DNA of 64,000 bases from Conoideocrella luteorostrata (taxonomy: Eukaryota > Ascomycota > Sordariomycetes > Hypocreales > Clavicipitaceae), in the NCBI GenBank assembly GCA_032433595.1, contig JASWJB010000023.1, forward strand, positions 186,001 to 250,000. Direction: 5' to 3'. The notes beneath the pieces are model-generated. The model was given only the letters and a program-made list of their open reading frames with translations, did not search any database and was not told where the DNA came from. Shown here piece after piece: positions 23,275 to 34,946 of the stretch (positions are counted from its first letter, which is position 1; each line of letters opens with the position of its first letter). The translations under genes were made by a program, and so were the position numbers.

Positions 23275-23555
23275 TGTTACGTTAATAGGCTAGATTCGTA
23301 GAGCAATTGTGCGCAGCGGGAATTAATAGGAATATATGAAGTTGATGATGTTTGATGCTTTCCAAATCTACGGGGAATTCCTTCCTTCATGACTAGAATC
23401 TGGGCTCAACTAATCAAGCGATTTCCTTCGGTTTTCCTCGCTATCCAACGTGCCCTTGCACAGCTGAAAACCTCCTGCAGCCACTTACTAGCTCGCTCAG
23501 CTGCTCACTAATTCCCTCACTAATCTAGGTATTTACGGCACTAATATTCCTGACA
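23275..23555 (+). repeat. Solo LTR-like repeat family 2, copy B
   Basis: Starts TGTTACG and ends ATTCCTGACA, 281 bp. Related to 4058-4365 through an AATAGGAAT block, a GATGATGTTTGATG block and the terminal ATTCCTGACA. Diverged, with no matching flanking duplication. Confidence 0.4.
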
Positions 23556-24200
23556 GAAGCAATTCTCTCCTCTAAAAAATCTGGCTGGTCTAGATCAAGA
23601 ATGCGGAGGAGCTCCAAGAATGTCTCAATCGACGCACTTTTGCACACTTTTGCCCACTTTTTGCCCCTTTCGACTTCTAGTGACCCTAGCACACCAAAAG
23701 GCCTTACGAAGCGCTCCACGATATGACCGATGAATTCTAAGCTGCCAGAACACTGCGATAGCCCTCTAGAGCGGCTTGAAGAGATCGGCCAAGTGGCCTA
23801 AATTACCACATTCGATGGAGGCGCCTTCATTTTAAGTGAGGCAGGTAGCTCACGTGAGCAGGCAGCTAATACCACCGAATTAGTCTTCAATCCGCTAGTG
23901 ACGATGCCCTCAATCGGCGGCCCCGCAAATTGATTACTTAGCGCTGCTTTAGGTGGGATATAGCTCTTTGTAAAGGAGGGACTTGCAATGACTTTTATTA
24001 CCATGGAAAATAGACTGTAAATTAAGTATCTTTAATTCCCATGATTCTACTCTGTATTGGTTGACGGCCCCACAGATGCATTCCCAGAGCTCCTCCGGAA
24101 TTTAGGAGATATAGCCACTCATTCCATCACGCGGTGGGCAAATTTTAAGTACCTCACTAAGAAGAACTAGTTGGACCAAATCTCAGCTTTTTATTTGGAC
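23556..24200. other. Intergenic, coding-like relics
   Basis: Two short minus-strand frames (23525-23719 and 23798-24004) have protein-like composition but no recognisable domain. They may be internal remnants of an element linked to the adjacent LTR-like repeat. Confidence 0.35.
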
Positions 24201-25947
24201 TTAGTAAACGCCAGGTATCAGCCTCCAAGGCACGGCCCGTTGGTACTCCTCCCACCAGGCTCCATATTTGGCTAAACACCGCCTTTCGTCGCGGTAGCAT
24301 CGATGGATCAATAGTAACGCCATCCAAATAAAATAAGAATATGGAAGCAAATGTGACCAGCCGCAACAAACACACACACAAAAAGAAAAGACAATGTCAC
24401 CCGTGTAGTTAGGGTGTCTCGCGAAGCCCCAGCAACCTGGCAATCGAACCGCCCGTCAGCCACAGTTTCTTATTGCGGGCGGAAGCAAACTCACCAGAGT
24501 ATAGAAGTGTAGATTCGTGGCGCTTTCCATCCGCGGTCGCATATTTGGCCCGGATAACACGAGGAGGCGCTCCCCAGATCCGGCATGCTCCTTCTCCATT
24601 TTGTCGTAGGCTGTACTTTTGATGGTTCGACAGCCTGAACACAACATAGCTGAGAATGCCAGCGGTAAGAATTGCGCAGAGAGATAGTGAAGAGAGCTGG
24701 ATAAAATGAGACGCGAGATACTGTGCTTGCATTGTGTAAACGACTGGCAGCCAGACAGCGGCTCCCCATCCCAAGTAGAAGCCGAAGTGATCGTGCGCGA
24801 TGTCTATGGTGCTCAGATACCTAAGTAAAGTAATGATTAATTTACCCATGCCATTTTAAATCCACAGAATTAAGCTGGACTTGCCATTCTTCGTTGACAA
24901 AAAAATCTACCACGTAAATGGTGTGTAGCAGTGTGACCACCACCATAGAATTCGACAGGGCACCGAAACGGTGATATTGCTGCGCAAGAAACGAAAGATC
25001 TCTGTATTTGGCAAGATTTAATGTCGTATCGTGCAAGAAAATTAATAGTTACACTTACATGACAACCCAAGAGTTCATTCCTAGCCTACCAATCTGGAAC
25101 ATCTTCACGTCCCAATAGCGGCCGACCCGAGGGTTCAGCTCCACGCCAGCAAGAAAGTCATGAACCACAGAGCCTGGAGATAAAATCAGTGCCGTGGCTT
25201 ATTTGACGAAAAGTGAAATTGTGGATGACGTAACTTACCGCTGAATCTCCGATCACCGTTAGCGCCCGGAAACAGATACCCTTTCAGCAGCGCCAGCACA
25301 GCTATCATCAGTCCATAGATGTTGCCGGAAACAATCAACATTGTAAAGTTCCGAGCTGGCGCAGAGGCGGCCTCGGCCCCTTTTGTGCAGAGTACACCAA
25401 ACCAGAGGCCTATGGTGAGAAACCAAGACAGAAGCCCATTTATGCGGTAAGGAAGACGAAGGCCAGAAGGGGTTGGTGGACCGAGGGTGATCCTGCCTGG
25501 GAGAAATGTATACAAAAGTGCCTGAAAAGTGACCCAAGCAATGAATCCCGCCACAGGACCTTTAGAAATTGTTGACAGGTAGCTGCGCAAGAAGGCTGTA
25601 GGCGAGCCTGCCGACAACAGCTCTCGGGCTCCGCGAGTAACTGAACCATCAAAGCTGTCCATGCAGACCTGCGCAAACAGTATGAATATTTGAGCAGTGA
25701 GCATGAATATGAGGCTCAAAAAAGCAGACACTGTTGATACCTGGCTTCGTCTACCCCAGAGCACTTGCAATGCTCCAGGGTTGGATTGGCGGTGCTCTAC
25801 TACCAGAGACGGTACGTTGCCGTCTTGCACGACAGTTTGAACCGGCGGTCGAGATTTGATCATCTTGGCGATGAAATATAAAATCAATCCAAATGCGTGC
25901 GAGGTGTTGTGCGTGCGATGGAAGAGTTCTTCGAGCCTTTCATTCAC
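24201..25947 (-). CDS. DHCR7-type delta7-sterol reductase
   Basis: Polytopic ER enzyme of the ERG4/ERG24/DHCR7 family, 500 residues from five exons: 25947-25239, 25173-25059, 25001-24885, 24820-24495, 24436-24201. Four introns join in frame. Intron 3 (24821-24884) uses a GC donor (GCAAGT) and restores the conserved NEEW-YLSTIDIAHDHFG junction. Family marks are GVELNPR, HDHFGFYLGWG, and ADGKRH followed by SG-WGFARHPNY. The C-terminal HLLPYSYFIWM, HRCYRDERRC and AVPWRLIPGVY segments match DHCR7 better than ERG4 or ERG24 as I know them. DHCR7 reduces the sterol B-ring delta7 bond with NADPH. Ordinary ergosterol synthesis keeps that bond, so this is an accessory activity. A GT-dinucleotide run encodes part of one membrane segment (CVCVCC). 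Three TACTCCGTA-type motifs lie 116-209 bp upstream of the ATG. Confidence 0.85.
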
Positions 25948-26062
25948 AAGGTGCTGCGGCAGACAAGCGCACGCTGTGGACTCATACCCGGAGCTGCAGC
26001 TCCGAGTAGACTGTTAAAGCTAAGTTCGAGTCTAACGATCGACTAGGAAAAATACATAGTGC

Positions 26063-26156
26063 TACTCCGTACGGCACGGGAGTGTACGGAGTAGTGTTCC
26101 GAAAACGGACACGTCACCTGCAACACCATGCTAAGCCAGCACTAAATTACTCCGTA
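26063..26156. promoter_or_regulatory. Cluster of TACTCCGTA/TACGGAGTA motifs
   Basis: TACTCCGTA at 26063 and 26148 and its reverse complement at 26085. The first two copies form a longer inverted repeat (CTACTCCGTAC and GTACGGAGTAG). They lie close upstream of the delta7-reductase ATG at 25947. The function as a regulatory site is inferred from position. Confidence 0.4.
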
Positions 26157-26674
26157 GAGAAGAGAGACAAAGCGCAGCATCTTATTCGTCCAAGCCAAAG
26201 GGGACTGTGTACGGAGTGACGTCAAGAGCTGAAGGTTTCTACTCATTTGTGTAAAGTAAGTATTTTTGCGAGACATGGCGTCCCAAATGTTGTTGAGAAG
26301 AGAATCGCTTGTGTCTGGAAGATCAGTGCCGTAACTAGCTACATTAGCGAGGGAATTATTGAAGCGGCTGAACGAGCTAAATTTTAGCGGTGAAGAGGGC
26401 ATATCTCGCCCCGCCAGATAGCGAGAAAAACCGAAGGAATCTGCCGGATTAGTTGGGTTCGAAATCTAAGCACAAAAAGAAGGTATTCCCCGTCGATTTG
26501 GAAGACATCAGACGTCATCAATTTCATCAATTTCTATCTATTCCTACCAATTTTCTACTGTGCAACAGCTCTATGAATCTGGCTTCATTAGCGTAACAAA
26601 TGTCGGTAAATCCCTGAACATCTGGGTCGGCTGCCATCATTTCCCCCACATAGGTGCCGTCGTCAGACCCCGAT
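26157..26674. other. Distal promoter of the delta7-reductase
   Basis: No gene. A minus frame at 26142-26402 lacks domain character. Confidence 0.4.
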
Positions 26675-26757
26675 AAGGTGTCGACAAATTAATCGCGACA
26701 TCTAGGGTAGAGGTAGAGTGCATTGACTGGCTCCGATGTCTGGATCAATCGCGTGCC
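26675..26757. promoter_or_regulatory. Inverted-repeat element P, copy 2, upstream of the delta7-reductase
   Basis: Aligns with 22717-22805: AAGG, then TAATCGCGACATC, then TAGAGTG, then GATGTCTGGATCAATC. The arms are degenerate relative to copy 1, with several C-to-T-type differences. It lies about 730 bp upstream of the reductase ATG and beyond the 3' end of the ABC transporter. Confidence 0.4.
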
Positions 26758-27187
26758 CGGTCTCACCCGAAATGATGTCAATTTCTGATCGTGAAAATTG
26801 TGGGAAAAGCAGAAAACAAATGTACTACTCATATTATGGCTTGCAAATTAGTCACGCCCCTAGTAATAGAGGAACTCGGTGTTATCCTAGACGCGCGTGC
26901 TGGGAAGAAAAGGATGAAGTGAATATTAAAGTATAAGTAGTAAGCAGTACAATGCAAATAGTCATGTTCACCCTTTTTGTCGGGATTCGCCGGCTAAAGG
27001 TGGCCTAATATAGAGATCCAATTTAGGACTAACACCAACCACATGGAGAGGGTTCGAGTGCGCGTAATGAGAATGTTGAGCAAAACTATTTCTTGCAGCC
27101 TGCGAAATTTACTAAACCGCGACCACATCGTCAATTTCAGCCGACTGTAATGGCTTCTGGTTCTTCCTGCTGGACGTTCTTGTCCCT
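26758..27187. other. Downstream region of the ABC transporter
   Basis: 3' region of the transporter gene. No separate gene supported. Confidence 0.4.
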
Positions 27188-30100
27188 TCATCTTGCCCTC
27201 ATCACCTTCAGTAAAATCCACGCTATCGCCCTGTAGATAACAACGCAGGCCGCCATACAAGCCACATTGACCACTGGATCCACGTTGAAGTTGTACAGAT
27301 CCAAAACTTGTGTCCCAGTGTCAATAGGGCAACTCCCATCGGGCAGTTTCTGCTCACTAGTACAAGTGAACTTGACCTCTCGAAGCGAGTAGGGTGCTAC
27401 AGCCCGCAAGGCATATCGGATCGGAGACAGGTAGTTGACGGCCTTGCACAACCCCGGCATGTTGATAGAAAGAACACCCCCCATAGAGTTTGCCAACGAA
27501 GGGAAAATGCCCATGATGATAACCGCCAAACCCGTGTGGCTAAAGAGCGTGTTAAAAATGATGCCGAGGCTTTCTCCGCACGACACGACGCCGAAACAGG
27601 CGAACGTGATGACAAAGTACATGGGTATGGTTCTTGGAAGACCCACGGCAAAAGTGCTCATCACCCCAAATACAAGACAGCTCAGAATCTCAAACAGGAC
27701 TTCGATCAAAGTGTAGGCTAGAAGGAAGGCGTCTACCGTGTAGACGCCGTCGTCATCCTCGCGGTAGAGCACATTCCTCTCATTAGGGTACACGGCAATG
27801 TTTTGAAGCATGCCTACGAAGTAAAAAGCGCCTACTTCCTGAATAAACCCCATACGGGTCTGAACCGCGTAGTAGTCGTTGCCTAAAGGGGCAAAGAAAA
27901 GCGTAAAGACGGCACCAAGCCCTATGACCTGCATTGTACGGGCCATGATAAGTTCGGGCTGTCGGCGGGTATTAATAATGGCTCGATGCAAAAGCAGCGG
28001 CAATGCTGTGGAGACGGAAGCTCGCTTGCGCACGAGGACCCCAAGCTCAGCTGGAGTGGAAACCTGGGCCTTATTGAATGGACGTCTTGGTGGGTGAGCG
28101 ACCATAGTACTGGGTTTTTTCCCTTCAGTGCCGGCAACATGTCCAGAGCCTGGCTCGGCAACGTGTTCTCCTGGCTCGGCAACTTGTTCTCCTGGCTCGT
28201 CCGCTTCTCGAATCCCCGAGAGGCAGCGGTCCGCTACCCCGTCTGCTCCTCCTGCCTCACTGTTATTCCCATGCCCAATTAGTCGTTGGACTCTGGCTCG
28301 ACTTTCAGTCTCCCGATCATCATGTTGCAAATCGATAGTAATCATGTCAAGAGCAAAGTCGGCCGGGTTAGCATGTGTGGGACAGTCGTACCCGTGCCTC
28401 CCAAAATACTCTAGCATGTGCCTCGCAGAGCCGCTATAGACAGGGAACCCGCCTCTTGCGAGTAAAAGAACATTTTCAAAGTGTTTAAAAAGGTCAGATC
28501 GGGCTTGGTGAATAGTTAGAATCACGGTACGTCCCTCGTTCGCTAGCCCTTCAAGCACTTCCATTATAGAGCTAGCGGTAAAAGCGTCCAGGCCCGAGGT
28601 TGGTTCGTCAAGCATTAAGACACGAGGGTCCGTCAGGATTTGAATGCCAATAGAAACACGGCGCTTCTCTCCTCCGGATATCCCTTTGATCATAGTACTC
28701 CCGATCAAACTATTCGCGCAATCCTTCAGGCCCATCTTCATCAAGATATCCTCGGCCCGTTTATACTTCTCTTTAGTGCTCATAAAGGATGGCAGGCGGA
28801 GACCTGCTGCAAACCGTAGAGTCTCTCGCACTGTCAAAGATGGGAGCAAAGCATCGTCATCTTGACACACGTAAGAGCAAACGGAACGAACAACCAAGCC
28901 CGATGGGACGGCTTCGTTAAAGGTTAATTTGCCAGACAGATGGTACTTGGTACCAAAAGAATTTCGTAATCGTAAAGCCATGGCATTTAGCAGTGACGTC
29001 TTGCCACTCCCTGAAGGTCCCATGACCACGTTTAAACAACCAGCTTCGAATCGCGTTGTTATCGGATTGAGGATAATCTTTCGAGGCAACTTCTTGCCTA
29101 GCAAGCCTCTTCCATCTAGGGCCAGTGCAAACTTATCCAATCCCACGTTAATAGCTCCGACTTCCGAAATAGAGCGTGCTGTTATTTTCTCCTTACCAGC
29201 CGATAGATCCGTGTCAGAAGCTCGAGTGCGGGTAATGGTCATTTCCACGGCAAAGATATGTAGGCCAATCACCGACAAGGAGATAAATAGAACGACGAAA
29301 CACGCGAGAATTATGATAGGGCGAGCAACCCAATTGCTCGGAAAACCTAGTGATTCCATGACATAATCGCCGCTATACTGCTGGCAGGCCGGATTGGACG
29401 GACCGCCTGGGTAAGGGCAGTCGTAGAAATTTCCTTCAAACTCATTGCCGGCATAGGCACTAAAGGTATAGAACTACACTGTTGGTCAGGTGGAAACAGA
29501 TAACATAAGTCATGGAGAACAAACAACGCACATTGTAAGCAGTCCACTTGAGCCATTGGACATATACCGGTATGCTGTTTGCCTGAATGAACATGCCACA
29601 AGCAACGCTTTGTATGGTGCAGGTCAGGTTGGCGATTAAACTGGCTCCAGCATAGTGGCGCACAAAAACAACACAGGTCATGGCACACGAAACAGAGACG
29701 TAATGATTAAGGATAGTAATAACGAGGAAGACAAAGTATTTGCTTACCGTGCGATCATAGCCGGCCAAAAAGTAAACTAAGACAGAAAAGATGAATGGCA
29801 CTGGTAGGTCTTCTGTGGGCAAGCGAGCAAGTCGCCGTGAGAGGACATATGGAAGTGCACTGACGCAGTTGTCGGATAGCTCTCTGTCGAACGTTGGGAT
29901 ATCGATCGTCATGCGATATACCTCAAAAAGGGTTATCAAGTACCCCTGTAGCCCAGCTATAGAATAAAGCCCACCTTGTCGGGATCGAATTCCCGCTTGA
30001 TCTCGACCCAAATTCAAAAAAATGTATCCTGTCACTACACCCATAAGTATTGCTTCGGCAATGCAGGCCGTCATGCCCAGCGGGTCGCGATACGTGATCC

Positions 30101-31316
30101 TAAGGGTTCGATGTGTTAGAACATAAAGTTGGCGTAAAAACCCAGTCCGAGTGTCGGCTACTGGCTTTGGCTGTTGTTTTCGAGATTTCTGTTGAAGTTC
30201 GTCCTCTATTAACGGATACCGTCTCAAGCTCTCTTTTTTCCAGGCGACTTTGAGATTAGCTACCCTCGCTGTTGTTTCCGCCTCAAGCTCGTCGGTGCGA
30301 TTATCAATAGCGGCAATGTCGATAACGAACTCTGCGGGATTGACGAATGGAGGCAGTGGAAAGCCATGAGTTTTGAAATAAGGCTGGCAGTCTGAAATCG
30401 GGCCTGCATATATGGGCCCGCCTTTTGATAAGACGATGAGGTTATCGAACAGATCCCAGATCTCAGAGCGGGGCTGGTGAACTATCGTGATAACCGTTCG
30501 ACCTTTCCGTGCAAGCGATTTGAGGGTTCGCACAAGCTGAAAAGCACTTGTGGCATCGAGTCCAGTCGTCGGCTCGTCTAGGAATAGCACGGAAGGGTTG
30601 GCCAGTAACTGCACGCCAATGCTGACTCGTCTCCTTTCTCCTCCTGAACACCCGGTGTTCCCAATCCTCGTGTCTGCGCACTCCTTCAAACCCAGTTCAC
30701 GAATGACCTCTTCTACCACCTGATGGCGGGTTTCGAGAGATGTTGTTAAGGGCAGTCGTAAGGCAGCGGAATAACGAAGCGTCTCCCGCACGGTCAGGGT
30801 CGGTAAGAGAATGTCTTGTTGCATCACATATGCGTGGCGGATGCTCTGAACCCCAGGTTGGCCGTTAAAAGTGACGACCCCATTCTGACTCAATCGTGGA
30901 CTCGTAATGCGCTCAGCCATGATATTCAAAAGTGTGGTCTTGCCTGAGCCGCTGCCGCCGAGGATGGCTGTCAATGTTCCAGGCTCAAGGTCCGCGGCAA
31001 CAGACTGCAATAGACTCTTGGGCCGCGGTGTTGTCATGAACCCGGACGCCCACAAGTTTTGATAGGTGCTTGGCTCGAGCCATGACGGCGCAGTGTTTAC
31101 AGACACAGAAAGGTCGCGTATTTGCACCTTGACTAAGGCAACGTCGTCGAGCGAAAGATTTGTGGCGCCAGACAGGGAGGATCGTCTCTCGGTGGCGCCT
31201 TTTTGCTTGTAAAATGAGGCCGTGTCTACCGAACTTGTCCGATCTGACTTTTCTGTTCCGAAGACGCCAGGAATAGCGCCTATCGTGGAATCTGAGTCAG
31301 AGGCCGCGGGCGCCAT
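27188..31316 (-). CDS. Full-size ABCG (YOL075C/ADP1-like) transporter
   Basis: Two exons (31316-29532 and 29473-27188) with one 58-nt GT-AG intron splice to 1356 residues. The order is NBD1-TMD1-NBD2-TMD2, the forward arrangement of YOL075C-type ABCG proteins rather than PDR order check needed only by length. NBD1 has Walker A GGSGSGKTT (Lys about 126), signature CSGGERRRVS and Walker B FLDEPTTGLD. NBD2 has Walker A GPSGSGKTS (Lys about 753), signature ISGGEKRRVS and Walker B MLDEPTSGLD. Each TMD has about six hydrophobic segments. After NBD2 a polar linker carries imperfect AEPG repeats. ABCG proteins move lipids, sterols and drugs across membranes. Here it sits on the same strand as the P450 and both sterol reductases, suggesting export of a modified sterol, which is inference. 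General drug efflux is the alternative. Confidence 0.92.
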
Positions 31317-33774
31317 GATGGCCTCGATAGCCCCCGCTGATGGGGAACGCTAATTCTGAGAGGCCTCTCTGTGATTTTTTATTTTTCTTCTTCGACAGGT
31401 AATCAAATGAAAACAAAATGGAGTTCGAGGATAGGTCACTGAAAATAAAAATTAAAATAAAAAAAAACAAGGCTTCTTTTAGGCTGGAGTTCTTCGTACC
31501 GGCCTGAACTGCTCTTTTTTTTTTCTCGATTGCTTGGGTTATTGTTGGGGTAAGAGGGGAGGAAAGACCTTTTTCGAGGATGTTGTTCGTCGATCTAGCC
31601 CCCGATAACGAATGAGCGGCAAATACCGCAACGGACTGGAATGTACTTCAAGCAATAGTTTCATGCCACAGTGGAATGTGACATGGGAGATCTCGGAGAG
31701 TTTATAACTTGTCCCGCCGCGTCTCCAACTTTCGGGTCTGCCCTTGCCCAAAGTTAAAGTTGTCTGAGGTGCGGATCGTAAGGGTAAAACATCGCCCAAC
31801 AAGCAGTGTGTCTGGCAGCTATGGTGTGTCGATAAAATAAATATACGCAGTCTCCCATGATCATAGCATCTGCTGCTATCGTCGGCTCGGCGGGTTCGGC
31901 CGCGTTTTTACCAATTATATGAGAGACGTGTAATAATACCACATTCAGGCGAATCATTTCCCTGACGACGTAATAGCTTCACAGTGTGTACACACCCCTT
32001 AAAGCCTGGAATGGCCAGCGACAAAACACTGATCCACTTTCGTAGCCTCCGAATAGCGATATCTGAGATTTTGCCACCTCCTTTACGGAGTACATCCGTA
32101 TAATATGCCCCAAGATGAGAGACATGGACATATTTAAGATGTGATGACCCGCAAGTGGAACAGTCTCACTTTTTCATTAATATGGTCGCCTCTGTCCAAG
32201 CCACCTAAGCAACCCTCCAATAGCAAGACAGACCAGTGTGGAGGCGAATTCTAGCGACATCCCATGACATGGTACGACCAACTTCGCTCACGGACTGGCC
32301 AAGTGCCGGCTTTGTATTTTTCACAAGGTGCTGATTCGTTTAGTCAAACACTGTATTGAGGTGTCCGTGTCGGTGCTGTATGGGCGCACTTTGTCGTTGT
32401 GGACGATATGATGTAGCAAAACTTAATCAGGAATGATATGATGGCGGTGGTGGGATGCTGTCGGCCAGCGGCCAGGTAGCAAGATGCGCCCGTCATTCGC
32501 ACAGTCTGCGAGTCCCGACATTAAGCTTTCCCTCCTTGCCTCCGCACGATGGCTAGGTCGGGGACAGAAGATGTCCATGCTAAAAAGGGATTACTTGTCT
32601 CAAACATGCTCTTGGGTCTTCGACTTCACCGCTCCCAAGATATGTTTTTTAAAAAAGGAAGTCGAGATGGAAGCACCAAGCCCCCAAGCGGGGGACGGTT
32701 TAATGAGCCATCGAGGTGGCATTAGCTGCGCAAGAGATAATGCCTCAGCGACCAAAAGCAAGATAAAACTAAACAAACAAAATGCATTAACTATTATGTA
32801 GCTTAGCTAGCTATTTATTTAATAAATTTTATTAATAATATGCTTTAATTGCATCCGTGGTGGGCGTTCGAATCGAAAGAGTCAATTGGACAATGTGGAC
32901 GAAATGGCTCAGTTAAACTGTCCCCCGCCCGAAAACACACACAAACACGCTTTCACACACGCACAGGAAGGCCATGTTTTACAGCTAGGCAATTATCCGA
33001 TATTACGGAGCACCGAGTCGGTCGCCATCGAGGAAATTGCCATATCTGGCCGCAACAATACCAAGCGAAGTTTTGGTTCGACCACCGGTTTACCTTTTGC
33101 TTCCAGCCGAGAAATGTCTTCTTTCGTCAGCGCTTGGGTCTCCATGAAGCATTGATCAACATGCACCCGCCAAGTATTTTTCCAAGCGATCAGCCACGTA
33201 GATCTTTCGAAACACCTATGTCCATCCTCGCGCCCGGGTGATTTCGTTTTATGCATGCAAAACATTCGTGATGATACATCTGTTTATAATTGTTGCCATT
33301 GAACACCGACTCAGTACCTTACCGATGGAAACTGTACCCTTTCAATGGCTGTCCAACGCACAGCTGCCAGCAGCCATGCGCCTGGTCCTGCTCCGGCTGC
33401 TCACGCTGGGTTTTTATTCCACGTGTCATCATGCGACGTTGTTCTTTCTTATGCGTCTCACGTTCACTTGCTCCGCCGCTCTCCACGTAACTTTTGTGGA
33501 TGGATTAAACATAGCTCCTAAAATAGTCTAAATACTACAATATTTTTTTTTCTGCGGAGTTGTGGATGGTGCGTTGAACGTCGATTGGCATTGGCACCCT
33601 GGTTTTGCTACTTCAAGGTGGTGGGAGGAGCACGAGGAGCGTGGCACTCTTTATTGGGTGGTATATGCGCGCGGGGATCGACGGCGGCCATGCGATACTA
33701 GCCAAAGCGCTACCCTATACTTGTAAACCTTCTGTGTAATTCAAGCCGCGTACCAACACCATCTCGGCTTGAAC
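31317..33774. other. Intergenic, nothing recognised
   Basis: 5' region of the ABC transporter, then gene-poor DNA. TACGGAGTA occurs at 32094. An A/T-rich patch covers 32790-32850. A 90-codon minus frame (33265-32993) is protein-like but matches nothing I know. No gene is supported. Confidence 0.45.
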
Positions 33775-34946
33775 ATGCCCAATGCATCAGATTTCTGCGA
33801 CCGGCGCTCATGGGACTGTGTTCAGGTTATTGGCCAGTTCTGCCGCAATGACCGCGTTTTTATCAAGAAGGCCTGGTACATCTCTGCCGATCTGCACATG
33901 AGGTTTTTACCAGCCAGCCTACACAACTTTTTTTAACATGGCTTATATATGCGTGGTTCGCTGGTAGAACTTTGGGTCTTTGATCGATCTGGTATATTTT
34001 GCAGTAACACATTCGATATTTTGAACGATCTCGCAGACTTTCTCCCGCTCGCTCTCAGCTACCAGCACATGGCCGATGAAGACCTCGGGAAGAGCAGCAT
34101 CATCATTGACACTGATAACTACGGCAAGTTCATTTTCCTCAATGGTCCATCGAATGATGCCTTCTTAAGAAAGCTATACATCGAGGACTATCCAATGGCA
34201 ACCGGGGAAGGCATTGTTGGTGCTGGCACAACTTGCTATCGGGCCAAGGTCCCAGACACTGATGACTGGAATTGCGTCTTGAAGTTCAAATGGCGATGGG
34301 CTGGGGAGCGTCCGGAGAACGAGCTTCTGAATTTAGCAAAGGAGAAATGTGTCTGGGGTGCTGTCTCCCTCGATTACTACAAAGAACTTGAGGACACGGC
34401 ACACCGACGGCGAGGTATTCGATGGGGGTTTTCAGAGCAAGATGATCACCACATCGACTAGCGTTTTATATAAAAAATCGACAAAACATCACAGGAACCT
34501 GATGGTAATATCGCCAGATTCGTTCAACTTAGGGAGGAAACTAGCACCTTCTTTCAAAATCGCATCCTGACCTGCATGATTACTTCTCCTCTCGGAAGAC
34601 CGCTGGGTACCTTCCGGGCTCCCGCAGAACTACTTCAAGTGTTATTGATGCTATCAAGTGTCACCAGTCGCTCTATGACGATGCCAAAATTTTTCACTGC
34701 GATGTCTCACCTGGGAATATCGTCATAGTAGGTCACCAGGACGACGAGCAAACGAAGGGTGTTTTAATAGACCTCGATTCCGCAATTTGTCTTAACGAAG
34801 ACGTAGAAGCAGAGTTTAGAATCATTGGCACCAAGCCTTTCATGGCTATTGGAGTCCTAAGGGGCGAATACCACACTTATCGACATGATCTGGAGTCTTT
34901 CCTGTACGTCCTCCTGTGGGCAATAATAACGAACCACATGGAGTGA
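33775..34946 (+). pseudogene. FunK1 fungal-type protein kinase pseudogene
   Basis: FunK1 kinases are a multicopy fungal family. The frame from ATG 33775 shows WDCVQVIGQF, a TAA at 33934-33936, then HGLYMRGSLVELWVFDRSG, all typical and in order. It continues to 34461. A second frame carries the TSPLGRPLGTF segment. After a one-base shift near 34642 a third carries the catalytic HCDVSPGN, the LIDLDSA metal-binding equivalent, GTKPFMAIGVLRGEYHTYRHDLESF and a stop at 34944-34946. The order is right, but one nonsense codon and at least two frame changes break it. TAA for CAA at 33934 is one C-to-T change. It sits next to two NACHT receptors, as FunK1 and STAND genes often do in accessory fungal regions. 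Confidence 0.75.

Noticed and set aside
24841..24884. A 25-nt GT-AG intron (GTAAAT donor) as an alternative in the delta7-reductase
   Set aside because: In phase, but far below functional intron length, and it adds residues absent from the family; the GC-AG model fits exactly.
32849..32885. B-box-like GTTCGAATC sequence suggesting a tRNA or SINE
   Set aside because: No A-box or foldable tRNA body upstream.
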